Notes under the pieces: model-generated | Seen by the model: only the letters and a program-made list of their open reading frames with translations | Told to the model about the DNA's origin: nothing | Databases searched by the model: none | Shown here: positions 50,943 to 59,702 of the stretch, piece by piece | Layout: each line of letters starts with the position of its first letter | How positions within the stretch are numbered: position 1 is the first letter of the stretch | Position numbers and translations under genes: made by a program | Source of the DNA: Burkholderia seminalis DSM 23518 | GTDB lineage: Bacteria > Pseudomonadota > Gammaproteobacteria > Burkholderiales > Burkholderiaceae | Length of the DNA stretch: 64,000 nt | Direction of reading: 5' to 3' | NCBI RefSeq assembly: GCF_902832885.1 | Contig: NZ_CADFDK010000014.1 | Coordinates: 1 to 64,000 of the forward strand

Positions 50943-51731
50943 CAGGCGGACGGTGCGCGTCGTGATTCCGGCGCGGTACGGTTCGGCGCGGCTGCCGGGC
51001 AAGCCGCTCGTCGATCTGGCGGGCGAACCGATGATCGTCCGCGTGCATGCGCGCGTGCGCCGCGCGCTGCCCGATACCGACATCGTCGTCGCGATCGACG
51101 ACGCACGCATTGCCGAGGTACTCGACGCGCGCGGCATCCGGTTCGCGATGACCGATACCGGTCACGCGTCCGGCACCGACCGCGCGGCGGAACTCGCGCG
51201 GGCGTTTGGCTGGCCCGACACCGACGCGGTGCTCAACGTGCAGGGCGACGAACCGCTCGTGCCGACGGCGCTGCTGAGGGCATTCGCCGGATTTTGCGGC
51301 GCGGCGCCGGATCTCGGTGTCGCGACGGTCGCCTGCCCGGTCGGGCAAGGCGCGCTGCTCGACGAGCCGGCGATCGTCAAGCTCGTCGTGGATCGCCACG
51401 GCCGCGCGCTGTACTTCTCGCGCGCGGCGATCCCGTTCTGCCGCGACGGGCGGCCGGCGGCGGACGGTGCGAGCGGGACCGGGTTTCTGCGCCACATCGG
51501 CCTCTACGGCTACGCGAATGCGACGCTGCAGGCGCTGGCGAGCGCGGCACCGTGCGAACTCGAACAGCTGGAGAAGCTCGAGCAGTTGCGCGCGCTGTGG
51601 CTCGGCATGCCGATCGACGTGATGCGCTGGCCCGATGCGCCGCCCCCCCCGGCATCGATACGCCCGACGACGTCGCCCGTGTCGTCTCCCTTCTCAAACG
51701 GCAAACCCATGATGCGACAGAACCATATTGA
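50926..51731 (+). pseudogene. kdsB: CMP-Kdo synthetase with an out-of-frame poly-C tract near the 3' end
   Basis: The first 239 codons encode a good CMP-Kdo synthetase: [20 protein letters not shown] (nucleotide loop), [19 protein letters not shown], and [20 protein letters not shown]. At 51643-51650 a run of eight C residues shifts the frame. The expected end, [18 protein letters not shown], is encoded in the next frame and stops at 51731, overlapping kdsD. As read here, translation instead continues without a stop into kdsD and gives a 572-residue KdsB-KdsD fusion. One added C or two fewer would restore the normal gene. Sequence error, phase variation or a true fusion cannot be told apart here. 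The lost tail helix may be dispensable. Confidence 0.85.
51643..51650 (+). repeat. Homopolymeric tract of eight C in kdsB
   Basis: The run CCCCCCCC lies within GCGCCG-C8-GGCATC. It is the exact point where the kdsB homology changes frame. Mononucleotide runs of this length are prone to slippage during replication and are also frequent sites of sequencing error. Confidence 0.95.
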
Positions 51732-52644
51732 ATCCGCCCGGCAGGTCTTCGAGATCGAGTCGCGGGCATTGGCCGGCGTGGCCGCGCGGCTCGATGCGAA
51801 TTTCGAGCAAGCGGTCGAGATCGTCCTCGCGTCGAGCGGCCGCGTCGTCGTATGCGGGATGGGCAAGTCCGGCATTGTCGGCAGGAAGATCGCCGCGACG
51901 CTGTCCAGCACGGGTACGCCGGCTTTCTTCATGCATCCGGGCGAGGCCTATCATGGCGACCTCGGCATGGTGACGCCGGACGACGCGTTTCTCGCGATTT
52001 CGAATTCCGGCGAAACGGACGAGGTGATCAAGCTGATTCCGTTCCTGCGCGGCAACGGCAACGACCTGATCGCGCTGACCGGCAACCCGGCGTCGACGCT
52101 CGCGAGCGCCGCGCGGGTTCATCTGGACATCGGCGTCGAACGCGAGGCGTGCCCGTTGCAGCTCGCGCCGACCGCGTCGACGACGGCAACGATCGCGATG
52201 GGCGATGCGCTGGCGGTCACGCTGATGCGGGCGCGCGGCTTCCAGCCGGAACACTTCGCGCGCTTCCATCCGGGCGGCTCGCTCGGCCGCCGGCTGCTGT
52301 CGACGGTCGACGACGAAATGGCGCGCGGCAACCTGCCGTTCGTGACGGAGGCGACGTCGACGCTCGACGTGCTCGACGCGATGACGCGCGGCCGGCTCGG
52401 GCTCGCGATCGTGAGGCGCGACACCGGCTGGGGCATCGTGACCGATGGCGACATCCGTCGCGCGATCGAGCGGCATGGGGACGGCGTGCTGCGGCGCACG
52501 GCCGCCGACATGATGTCGATCGAGCCGTCGACGGTACGGCCCGGGACGCGGGTCGAGGATGCGTTGCTGCTGATGCAGCAGCAGCGCATCGGCGCGTTGC
52601 TGGTGGTCGACGGCGGCGACGTCGTCGGCGTGTTCAAGAAATAG
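51709..52644 (+). CDS. kdsD: Arabinose-5-phosphate isomerase (KdsD/KpsF-type)
   Basis: A 311-aa enzyme converting ribulose 5-phosphate to arabinose 5-phosphate, the first step to Kdo. The SIS domain carries [35 protein letters not shown] and [11 protein letters not shown]; the histidine in [14 protein letters not shown] is the family catalytic candidate. Two CBS motifs follow from about residue 200. The ATG pair at 51709/51712 lies inside the proper kdsB end, so coupling with kdsB is expected. It is in the same frame as the shifted kdsB reading. Length is a little shorter than E. coli KdsD (328 aa) at the C-terminus. Confidence 0.93.
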   Translation: MMRQNHIESARQVFEIESRALAGVAARLDANFEQAVEIVLASSGRVVVCGMGKSGIVGRKIAATLSSTGTPAFFMHPGEAYHGDLGMVTPDDAFLAISNSGETDEVIKLIPFLRGNGNDLIALTGNPASTLASAARVHLDIGVEREACPLQLAPTASTTATIAMGDALAVTLMRARGFQPEHFARFHPGGSLGRRLLSTVDDEMARGNLPFVTEATSTLDVLDAMTRGRLGLAIVRRDTGWGIVTDGDIRRAIERHGDGVLRRTAADMMSIEPSTVRPGTRVEDALLLMQQQRIGALLVVDGGDVVGVFKK

Positions 52645-52707
52645 CGAACGGGCCGCGCCCGCCGCGTGGGGCGGCGTGCGGGAGACGTGCCGGCACACCG
52701 GCGTGCG

Positions 52708-53910
52708 CTATTGCAGGCTTTGCGTCAGCGCGGCGGATGCCGCGTCCTGACGAAACCGGCGCACGCGCAGGAACGTGACGAAATTCGAGTCGTGCTGGCT
52801 CGCGGCGCCGCCTTCCGGGTCGTCGAACGCGACGCGCAGCACCGCGACGAGATCGTTGCCGTCGAATTGCCAGTCGACGTACTGGAAGCCGTGCCGTTTC
52901 GGATCGGCGTGCTGCAACACGACGCGCCGCGCGGTCCACTGCCGGAGATCGGGCGACGACAGCAGCACCAGCGTGTTGCGGACGCGTTCGAGGTTCATCC
53001 GCCCGGCGCTCTTCGGCACCGCATTCGTGATCGTCCAGTACTGCTTCGACTGCGGATCGAAGCGGATCGTGAACTTCTTCCCGGCGCCGGGCAGGTCGAT
53101 GAAATCGCGTGCCGGGTCGAACGACAACGTGCGGCCGTCGTTGCCCGTCGCCACCAGCGCGGCCTTCTCCGGGCCGTTCGCGGTGTTCACGCGCAGCACG
53201 ACGGCGGGCGCGGCGCCTTGCCGGCCGACCACGTTGCCTTCTTCCCATGACTGGAACCTGCCGTCGAGCCAGCGCTTGTCCGACGGCAGGTGCGCGGACG
53301 CGCGCCAGTTGCGGGCATCGAGCAGGTCGCGATCGACGGGCGCGGACAGGACCAGTGCACGCAGGTCGCCGTCCTCGACGCTTTCATACGCGCGCCACAC
53401 GCGTCCGCGATCGACGAGGACCGGCACCGGCCCGGTAATGTAGCGCCCCGCATACGGCAGCAGCCCGGTGGACGCGTCGACCGGCGTGGTCCACGTTTCG
53501 CCGCCGTCTTCGGAGCGGCGAATCGTCGGCGTGCCCATCGAGCGGTTGGTCCCCATCAGGTACAGCGCACCGTTCAGCACGAACAGCGACGACCAGTACT
53601 GGTCCGACACGTCGCCGAGCTTCGACCAGGTCGCGCCCTTGTCGTGCGACGTGAACACGGACACCCGGTTCTGCGCCGACGCGGCGCCGAATGTATCGAA
53701 GCTCGCGACATAGTCGCCGTTCGGCAGCACGGCCAGCGACGGCGAGCCGAGATAGACGCGCGTGGCGGCCGGGCTGTGCGCGATCACCTCGCCGGGCGGC
53801 GCGGGCACGGTTTGCGCGCGAACCGCCGTCACCATGCAGCCCAGGCATAGCGCCGCGATCGTCGACCGTTTCAGCGCGCGGAACGTCGAGGCAGGTCGAA
53901 GCGAGTTCAT
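52708..53910 (-). CDS. Secreted BNR-repeat (sialidase-fold) protein
   Basis: A 400-aa exported protein with a Sec signal peptide (STIAALCLGCMVTAVRA, cleavage near AVRA-QT). The mature part has sialidase features: Asp-boxes SHDKGATW and SEDGGETW, and PSLAVLPNGDYVASF like the start of the first blade. A catalytic set (Arg triad, Tyr/Glu pair) cannot be confirmed by eye. In a locus whose polymer probably contains Kdo, a sugar related to sialic acid, a Kdo-cleaving hydrolase or trimming enzyme is an attractive but unproven role. Its start overlaps the polymerase stop by 4 bp (ATGA). It faces the rightward operon, ending 63 bp from kdsD. Confidence 0.8.
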   Translation of the reverse strand: MNSLRPASTFRALKRSTIAALCLGCMVTAVRAQTVPAPPGEVIAHSPAATRVYLGSPSLAVLPNGDYVASFDTFGAASAQNRVSVFTSHDKGATWSKLGDVSDQYWSSLFVLNGALYLMGTNRSMGTPTIRRSEDGGETWTTPVDASTGLLPYAGRYITGPVPVLVDRGRVWRAYESVEDGDLRALVLSAPVDRDLLDARNWRASAHLPSDKRWLDGRFQSWEEGNVVGRQGAAPAVVLRVNTANGPEKAALVATGNDGRTLSFDPARDFIDLPGAGKKFTIRFDPQSKQYWTITNAVPKSAGRMNLERVRNTLVLLSSPDLRQWTARRVVLQHADPKRHGFQYVDWQFDGNDLVAVLRVAFDDPEGGAASQHDSNFVTFLRVRRFRQDAASAALTQSLQ

Positions 53911-55100
53911 GTCAGGTGCGCGAGCGGCTTGCCGCCGGATGGGTTCGGGATGGGACGGGCAACCGCGCGCCGGTTGGGCGCGTCCTGGTCGGCCAGCACG
54001 ACGAACAGCAGGATGGTGAGCCAGAGCATGCCATAGAGCACGTGATACTTGAACAGCAGGATCGGCAGCAAATAAAGCAGATACTTGCGCCGGCCCTTGC
54101 GGCGGAACAGCATGACAAGCGCACCGCCGAACACGACGGAACCGGCGATGCCCGCGGCGAACACGAGGTAGACGTAGAACGAACTGTCCCGCACCTGGTA
54201 GCCGCGCAGGTGCGTTTTCCCGACGTTGTTGCGCTCGTCCCAGAACAGGCCACCGCCGAACACGCCCGCGACGACGTCGCGCTCGGTCAGCTCGGTCAGC
54301 ACGAGCGTCCGGCTGCCGACCGCATCGTAATCGACCGACTGGTTCACCCGCTGATCGTACACGCCGTAGAGCCAGGGCACGCACGCGAGCGCGACGACGA
54401 CGACGGCGATCCGCGTCCGCAGCCGCCCGCGCCCGGTGAGCACGTGCAGCCCGCACAGCGCCGCGCAGACGACCATCGACGCGACCGAGAAGCTGAGCAG
54501 TGCGGTGGCGAACCCGATGACGGGCGCGAGCGTGATGCGTCGCTTCGACAGCAGCAGGATCACCGCGCTCGGGACGACCGTCATCGCATAGAACGACGGT
54601 TCGGAATACAGGCCCAGCGCACGGATCGAAATCAGGCTGTCGGACAGCGCCTTGGTCGCATAGAGCGCTTCGGAGTCCGCTTCGCGCACGTAACTGTCGA
54701 AATCGATGAAGGTGCCGGTTCCGAGGTAGAAGACGAGCTGGAACGTGAAGAACGCGGCATGCACGTAGATCAGCGTCTTGCACGCGGTGTCGAGCGATGC
54801 CCGTGTGAGTACGCCGCCGGCGAACATCCAGTAGCTCAACGCGATGTACGTCTGGATCAGCACGAACTTGATGAAGAAGTTCACGTAGAAATCGCCGAAC
54901 GCGGACAGGATGAAGGCGAGGCAGGTGCTGATCAGCCAGTACGTGCACACCGGAAACAGATGGCGCTGCCGGTTCATCAGCGTCGGCGCGCGCAGAAAGG
55001 CGAGCGCGCACAGCAGCACATACGCGGCGAAGGTGGCCCGCACGCTGAACGCGTTGAGCGAGAAGAACAGTACGCTGGCTGAAAAGAGCAAGGTCGACAT
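53907..55100 (-). CDS. wzy: Polysaccharide polymerase (Wzy-like)
   Basis: A 397-aa inner-membrane protein with about ten to eleven hydrophobic segments and a periplasmic loop rich in charged residues (VYDQRVNQSVDYDAVGSRTL to ERNNVGKTHLRGY). SLISIRALGLYSEPSFYAMT and the Arg-containing loop resemble O-antigen/EPS polymerases, which are poorly conserved in sequence, so the call relies on topology and context. A locus with Wzx, Wza and Wzc needs one Wzy and no other candidate is present. The start at MSTLLF omits a Pro/Arg-rich upstream reading. Coupled to the sialidase-fold gene. Confidence 0.8.
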   Translation of the reverse strand: MSTLLFSASVLFFSLNAFSVRATFAAYVLLCALAFLRAPTLMNRQRHLFPVCTYWLISTCLAFILSAFGDFYVNFFIKFVLIQTYIALSYWMFAGGVLTRASLDTACKTLIYVHAAFFTFQLVFYLGTGTFIDFDSYVREADSEALYATKALSDSLISIRALGLYSEPSFYAMTVVPSAVILLLSKRRITLAPVIGFATALLSFSVASMVVCAALCGLHVLTGRGRLRTRIAVVVVALACVPWLYGVYDQRVNQSVDYDAVGSRTLVLTELTERDVVAGVFGGGLFWDERNNVGKTHLRGYQVRDSSFYVYLVFAAGIAGSVVFGGALVMLFRRKGRRKYLLYLLPILLFKYHVLYGMLWLTILLFVVLADQDAPNRRAVARPIPNPSGGKPLAHLT

Positions 55101-55415
55101 GCGTGTGCCCGATCGGAGGCTCCGGATCCGCTGCGTGCCGGCCGTGCCGGCGCCGCGCGGCGAGAGGTCGTGCGGCGCGTGGCAAGGTGCCCGCGGGGAG
55201 GGCGGGCATCGTGTCGCGCCGCGTCGCACGCGGAATGTGCGTTCGTCGTCCGGGACGAAGCGCTTCCGGCGACCGAGGATAGACGACTGGACAGTCGGGC
55301 GAGCCGGGCCGTCCGATCCGGGCGGCATTCTGTCCGTTTCGGGCGGGGTCGGCGGAGCGCGCGATGTGCCGGAGGCCGGCGAGGGCGTTCGCAGCGTACG
55401 GTCCAGGCGCGGCCG
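55101..55415. other. Gap between wzy-like and PAP2 genes
   Basis: A 315-bp G+C-rich stretch separates two leftward genes. Frames across it are Arg/Pro-rich with no motif. It may contain a separate promoter for the wzy-like gene, or a long untranslated linker. I see no RNA gene or repeat. Confidence 0.4.
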
Positions 55416-56015
55416 TCACGGCTGAAACGCGAATCGCCCGCACAAGAACGGCGAATACAGTTCGATCGCCTCCTGAATCGGCACGTGGCGCCCGTACGCG
55501 GCGGCCGACACGGCCAGCAGCGAGCCGACGACGAGCACGCGATAGCGTGCGTCGACACGCGGCGTGCCGTGTCGCCACACGAATGCCAGCGCGACCGCCG
55601 AGCCGACGAGCCAGCCGGCGACGACTTCCGATGGCGTGTGCGCGTCGTCGAACACGCGCGCGACGCCGATCAGCGCGCCGAGCGCGAGCCCGAGCCCTAG
55701 CGGCAGCGCTCGCGACGCGCTCGCCCGCGGTTGCATGCCACCGCTCAGTGCCAGCACGCACACCATCGGCCAGACTGCGGACGCGAGCATCGTATGCCCG
55801 CTGATCACACGAAAATGTATCGGGCGGATCTGGATACCGCAGCCGGCGTACAGCATTTTGGTCGCGCCGACGAGCGCCATGCCGGCCGCGAGCATCAGCG
55901 CCCACGACGCCGCGCGATGCCGTCCGGCCGTCGAGCGCACGAGCCACGCGATGCATACGACGGCCAGCGGCAGCGTCAGCGCCGCGTCGCCGAGATCGCT
56001 GACGGCGGCCCACAT
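55416..56015 (-). CDS. PAP2-family membrane phosphatase (undecaprenyl-PP phosphatase-like)
   Basis: A 199-aa protein with about five to six membrane helices and the acid-phosphatase triad of PAP2 enzymes: KMLYAGCGIQIRP (KX7RP-like), SGH in VISGHTM, and RVFDDAHTPSEVVAGW, where the family has SRxxxxxHxxxD. The leading Ser of the third motif is Ala here (VARVFDDAHTPSE), a tolerated change. It would recycle undecaprenyl pyrophosphate released by polymerisation or dephosphorylate another lipid phosphate. It follows galU by 25 bp. Confidence 0.87.
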   Translation of the reverse strand: MWAAVSDLGDAALTLPLAVVCIAWLVRSTAGRHRAASWALMLAAGMALVGATKMLYAGCGIQIRPIHFRVISGHTMLASAVWPMVCVLALSGGMQPRASASRALPLGLGLALGALIGVARVFDDAHTPSEVVAGWLVGSAVALAFVWRHGTPRVDARYRVLVVGSLLAVSAAAYGRHVPIQEAIELYSPFLCGRFAFQP

Positions 56016-56040
56016 GATCGGATTCGTGATGGCCGCGCCG

Positions 56041-56925
56041 TCAGGCGGCCAGCAGCGCAGACATGCGGGTGGCCAGATAGCTTTCGAAATCCGCGGCCAC
56101 TTCGGGGTGCCGCAGCGCGAACTCGACCGTCGCCTTCAGATACCCGAGCTTGCTGCCGCAATCGAAACGCGTGCCGTCGTAGCGATGGGCAAGCACCTGC
56201 TCGTCGGACAGCAGCGACTGGATCGCGTCCGTCAACTGCAGCTCGCCGCCGGCACCGGGCCGTAGCGCGCGCAGATGCTCGAACACCTTCGGCTTCAGCA
56301 CGTAACGGCCGACCACGCCGAAATTCGACGGCGCCTGCGCCGGCTCCGGCTTCTCGACGATGCGGGACAGCTTGAACAGGTTGTCCTCCCAGCGCTTGCC
56401 TTCGATCACGCCGTACGACTTCGATGCGTCGGGCGCGATTTCCTCCACGCCGATCACCGACGCGTGATAGTGATCGAACACGTCGATCATCTGGCGCAGC
56501 ACCGGCGTCGGGCCGTCGAGCAGGTCGTCCGCGAGGATCACGGCGAACGGCTGGTCGCCGACCAGTTTCTCCGCGCACAGCACGGCATGGCCGAGCCCCA
56601 GCGCTTCGGCTTGGCGCACGTAGAAACAGTCGACGTGGCTCGGCTTGATGCCGCGAACCAGCGACAGCAGCTTTTCCTTGCCGCGCGCTTCGAGCTCGGC
56701 CTCGATCTCGTAGGATTTGTCGAAGTGGTCTTCGATCGCGCGCTTGCTGCGGCCGGTCACGAAAATCATTTCGGTGATGCCCGCGTCGATCGCTTCCTCG
56801 ACCGCATATTGAATCAGCGGCTTGTCTACGACGGGCAACATTTCTTTCGGGCTGGCTTTGGTCGCCGGCAGAAATCGCGTGCCGAGACCGGCAACCGGAA
56901 ATACGGCTTTCGTCACTTTCAACAT
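56041..56925 (-). CDS. galU: UTP-glucose-1-phosphate uridylyltransferase
   Basis: A 294-aa enzyme making UDP-glucose. The nucleotide-binding signature [35 protein letters not shown], and [18 protein letters not shown] match GalU, and length fits. UDP-glucose, epimerised by GalE encoded elsewhere, would supply UDP-galactose for the repeat. It is the first gene of the leftward arm (galU, PAP2 phosphatase, polymerase, sialidase-fold protein). Confidence 0.95.
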   Translation of the reverse strand: MLKVTKAVFPVAGLGTRFLPATKASPKEMLPVVDKPLIQYAVEEAIDAGITEMIFVTGRSKRAIEDHFDKSYEIEAELEARGKEKLLSLVRGIKPSHVDCFYVRQAEALGLGHAVLCAEKLVGDQPFAVILADDLLDGPTPVLRQMIDVFDHYHASVIGVEEIAPDASKSYGVIEGKRWEDNLFKLSRIVEKPEPAQAPSNFGVVGRYVLKPKVFEHLRALRPGAGGELQLTDAIQSLLSDEQVLAHRYDGTRFDCGSKLGYLKATVEFALRHPEVAADFESYLATRMSALLAA

Positions 56926-57283
56926 GATTTTCGAATTCCATCCGTTCAGGATCAGGCATCAACAATGCCGAGGGTAACCGGCGATGCGTGCATGCAATCG
57001 TCGCGCGCCGGTGCCATATCGTTCGCGCAGCCGGACTCGCGCGCCGTTCGACCATCGTATGAGTGTTCGCGTTTCGAGTGGAGACCGAATCTAGGCTGAA
57101 TCCGACAGCGATGAGCGGCGAATCGCGAATTGAGATTGCCGAATTCGAATATGTCTGATGCCATCTAGGAATTGTCGGCATGACGTCGATCGCATGACAT
57201 AGATTCAGGCATCCATTACTGGACGGCCGGTCTCGGCGCCGCGCGTGCGGCATGCGACGATCGCCGTCGGCTCAGGAGCAGTC
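56926..57283. other. Divergent intergenic region between galU and the FlhD-like gene
   Basis: A 358-bp gap with both promoters. It is moderately A+T-rich around 57110-57220 (for example GAATTCGAATATGTCTGATG). No convincing operator palindrome or small gene was recognised. Confidence 0.45.
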
Positions 57284-57517
57284 ATGACCGAACGGGGCGA
57301 TATCTTCGATGCAATTGCGGAATTCAACCGCGCGTATCTCGTGCTCGCGCAGCGCATATTGCGGATCGACTACGAACAGGGCAAGCGGCAATTGGGTATC
57401 TCGGATGAAATCGCCGCATCGATCGACGCGTTGACGCTGGATCAGATCGATGAACTCGCGGCCGGCGGCGAACTGGTTTGTGAATTTCGCGCCGAAAACG
57501 CGCCGGGCCGCGCTTGA
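57284..57517 (+). CDS. Short FlhD-like transcriptional regulator
   Basis: A 77-aa protein aligning with the N-terminal two thirds of FlhD: FNRAYLVLAQRILRIDY against FlhD NLSYLLLAQRLI, then RQLGISDEIAASIDALTLDQ against LGINEEMATTLAALTL, and LAAGGELVCEFR against LAETNQLVCHFR. The FlhD C-terminal ~35 residues, which complete the helix bundle, are missing. No FlhC partner is encoded nearby, so it probably does not act as a flagellar master regulator; short FlhD paralogues may bind other proteins. A CAGGAG ribosome site precedes the ATG. An H-NS-type gene follows 105 bp downstream. Confidence 0.75.
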   Translation: MTERGDIFDAIAEFNRAYLVLAQRILRIDYEQGKRQLGISDEIAASIDALTLDQIDELAAGGELVCEFRAENAPGRA

Positions 57518-57622
57518 TCCGTTTTCAGGCTTTATCGAATGGATGTTCCGGTCGCGCCGTTTCACGAGATCGCATCGTCGCGGCCGTTCGTTTTTTTCAC
57601 CAACAGAATGTGGAGAAGTTGC

Positions 57623-57931
57623 ATGCCCGGTTATCGCGAATTGAAGGCGCAAGCCGATGAACTGCTGAAGCAGGTCGAGGAAGCCCGGCTCGCCGAACTG
57701 GAGGCCGTCATACAGGAGATTCGCACTCGGGTCGCCGAATATGGCCTGACCGCCGGACAGATATTCGGGCGCCGCGGCGGCGCGTCGAAAGCGGCGCCGC
57801 GAAAGCGCGCGTCGGCGCCGCGCTATCGCGACCCGAAGACCGGCGCGACGTGGAGCGGGCGCGGGCGCGAGCCGGCCTGGATCAAAGGCGGCCGTCGCGA
57901 CCGGTTCCTGATCGAGCGCAGTGCCGGTTGA
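57623..57931 (+). CDS. H-NS-family nucleoid-associated protein
   Basis: A 102-aa DNA-binding protein. An N-terminal coiled coil (ELKAQADELLKQVEEARLAE) allows oligomerisation; a basic linker (SKAAPRKRASAPR) leads to the C-terminal H-NS domain YRDPKTGATWSGRGREPAWI with the AT-hook-like GRGREP core (usual Q/RGR). Such proteins silence A+T-rich acquired DNA. The start MPGYRELK is set by a GGAGAAG ribosome site. It lies next to an FlhD-like gene and close to the exopolysaccharide locus, so it may regulate that locus. Confidence 0.9.
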   Translation: MPGYRELKAQADELLKQVEEARLAELEAVIQEIRTRVAEYGLTAGQIFGRRGGASKAAPRKRASAPRYRDPKTGATWSGRGREPAWIKGGRRDRFLIERSAG

Positions 57932-58328
57932 GCGTGAAGACTTTCGACTTCCGCTTCGCGGCGGCGGAGCAGTCGCTTGCGAAGTGTTGGCCCGGGGATT
58001 CCGCGACGTATGCATAGGAGACCGGCGTTGCCGGCCTTCTGATACATGCTGTCATCGAATATTTGAACACCGGCCTTGGCGGTGTTCGCGCTCGCGTCAC
58101 CTGCTGAGTGCGAATTCGCAGGACAGGATTGTTTTTCCCGATCACAATCAGTCTTCCTGTGTCAGCCGAAACAAGACGCCAGCGATAGCGCGAATCTTGG
58201 AATGTGCGGCTAGCTGGAATGGATAGGCGACGAAGTACGACAGGTGCGACCGCCATAAGCCGCTCACTCAGAGACTCGAACCCGTCTCCCGCCAGGAAAA
58301 TAAGCAATACAAATCAATAACCGGAAAG
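57932..58328. other. Intergenic region downstream of the H-NS-type gene
   Basis: This 397-bp gap has no gene I can support. A strong hairpin (GAACACCG at 58065-58072 with CGGTGTTC at 58080-58087, closed further by CC/GG) lies 134 bp after the H-NS-type stop; it lacks a T run, so it may be a structural or Rho-dependent end rather than an intrinsic terminator. Composition is mixed and lower in G+C toward 58100-58330. Confidence 0.5.
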
Positions 58329-58763
58329 CTACGAGTTCGCGTCGCGGTGATGGTTGTCGAAAATCCGCCTTGCTTCTCGGAAGCGGTCCGCATTCTCGGC
58401 GATCCAGGTCCACGGCGGGACCACGCGAACGAGCAGGTCCATGCCCATGTCGGATAACTCGTATTCGACTCTAGCGGGCACCTCATCGAAATCGTGACGG
58501 AGCACAAGACCGTCACGTTCGAGTTGTCGTAACGTGCGCGTCAACATCGGCTGAGTCACCCCGTGCATGCGCCTGCCGTACACGCCGAGCGTGTGAAAGC
58601 AATGTGGCAGCTGCCAGGAGCGGCTTGTCGGCGGTCGCTGACGGCGCGGAGGATGAGATAACGGGTTAGGGGCGGCATCAGCCGGTCCGACGCTACCGCG
58701 ATGCCATTCGACCGGGTTCGGCCGGAACCGGCTCTTGGACAAGCAACGCCGAATCGTTGACAA
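58329..58763 (-). pseudogene. HxlR-type regulator, probably damaged in the N-terminal half
   Basis: The last ~80 residues match HxlR regulators well: HGVTQPMLTRTLRQLERDGL, VPARVEYELSDMGMDL and a final helix. The first part should contain the CPVE block and helix (DRWxxLILR). In this frame it starts plausibly (PNPVEW) but then becomes Pro/Arg-rich. A neighbouring frame carries SDRLMPPLTRYLILRAVSDR, which resembles the missing helix. This indicates two frame changes between about 58580 and 58710. It is divergent from the EamA gene with a 39-bp gap, a common regulator/exporter arrangement. Confidence 0.6.
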
Positions 58764-58802
58764 TTCGCTTTCTCACATTGGACTTACCACTGCCGAGATA
58801 AT

Positions 58803-59702
58803 ATGCGCATCAACGTTGCAGTCTCCGATCGCACCGCCCAGTATCAAACAATTGCGCTGATACTGGTCTCGATGTTTTGTTTTGCGGTCGTCGATGCACT
58901 GGGCAAAGCGGTAGCCCTCAATTATCCAGCTAACGAGGTGACATTCTTCCGAATGCTGTTCGGGATTGTGCCGGCTGTTCTCGCCAGTCTTCATGGTGGT
59001 TCGCTTGGCCCTCGGATCCGAAGGATCGACCTTCGCGGACAGACAATTCGTGCACTCACGCTTCTCGGTGCCTCAGGACTCTTTTTCGCGGGCTTGCCGT
59101 ATCTGCCGTTGAGCGAGGCAGTGGCAATCGTCTATTCGGAGGCTATTTTTGTTGTTGTCCTCGCCCCTTTCTTGCTTGGGGAACGCTTACTCGCGCGAAA
59201 TGCCGTTGCCGCGTCCGTAGGCTTTGTCGGGGTCCTTCTAGTAGTCCGACCTCAGGGCAGCTTGTCGAACTTCCTTGGCCCAGGTCTGTTGCTACTGAGC
59301 GCTTTGTGCGGTGCTCTTTCTATGATTCAGATTCGCAAGCTCAAAGCTGGCGATGACTCAAGCATTACGGTGCTTTTCTTCACAGCCTTCGGGACTGCCG
59401 TTACGGGTGTTTCTTTATTGTTTGCCTGGAGGACTCCGACACTCAAAGACTTATTTATCTTAGTGCTGCTTGCAATATTTGCGACAGTCGGCCAGATTTT
59501 ATTTACGGTGGCAGTCCGGCGTGACAGCGCTGCGAAACTGGCGCCCTACACTTACACAAGTATCATTTGGGCAACGCTTTTCGGCTTCTTCGTATGGGGC
59601 GAAAAGCTAGATGTCGTTCCAGTCGTCGGAATCATTGGGATTGTCGGGAGTGCAATCGCTGTCGCCATCCGGGAAGAGCCACCGGAGGGACCCGCAGTCT
59701 AG
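58803..59702 (+). CDS. EamA/DMT-family exporter
   Basis: A 299-aa membrane protein with ten hydrophobic segments in two EamA repeats, the first with FCFAVVDALGKAVAL, NEVTFFRMLFGIVPAVLAS and LPLSEAVAIVYSEAIFVVVL, the second with a similar plan ending near AIREEPPEG. Such carriers usually export amino acids, metabolites or drugs; the substrate is unknown. G+C content and codon use are visibly lower than in the rest of the window, suggesting recent acquisition. It lies beside a damaged regulator and an IS481 fragment. No strong ribosome site is seen at the ATG. Confidence 0.85.
   Translation: MRINVAVSDRTAQYQTIALILVSMFCFAVVDALGKAVALNYPANEVTFFRMLFGIVPAVLASLHGGSLGPRIRRIDLRGQTIRALTLLGASGLFFAGLPYLPLSEAVAIVYSEAIFVVVLAPFLLGERLLARNAVAASVGFVGVLLVVRPQGSLSNFLGPGLLLLSALCGALSMIQIRKLKAGDDSSITVLFFTAFGTAVTGVSLLFAWRTPTLKDLFILVLLAIFATVGQILFTVAVRRDSAAKLAPYTYTSIIWATLFGFFVWGEKLDVVPVVGIIGIVGSAIAVAIREEPPEGPAV

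Noticed and set aside
52708-56013. A 1101-codon leftward open frame covering the sialidase-fold, wzy and PAP2 genes
   Set aside because: Only the final 400 codons carry a signal peptide and BNR motifs. The rest is Arg-rich antisense or off-frame reading of wzy and the PAP2 gene.
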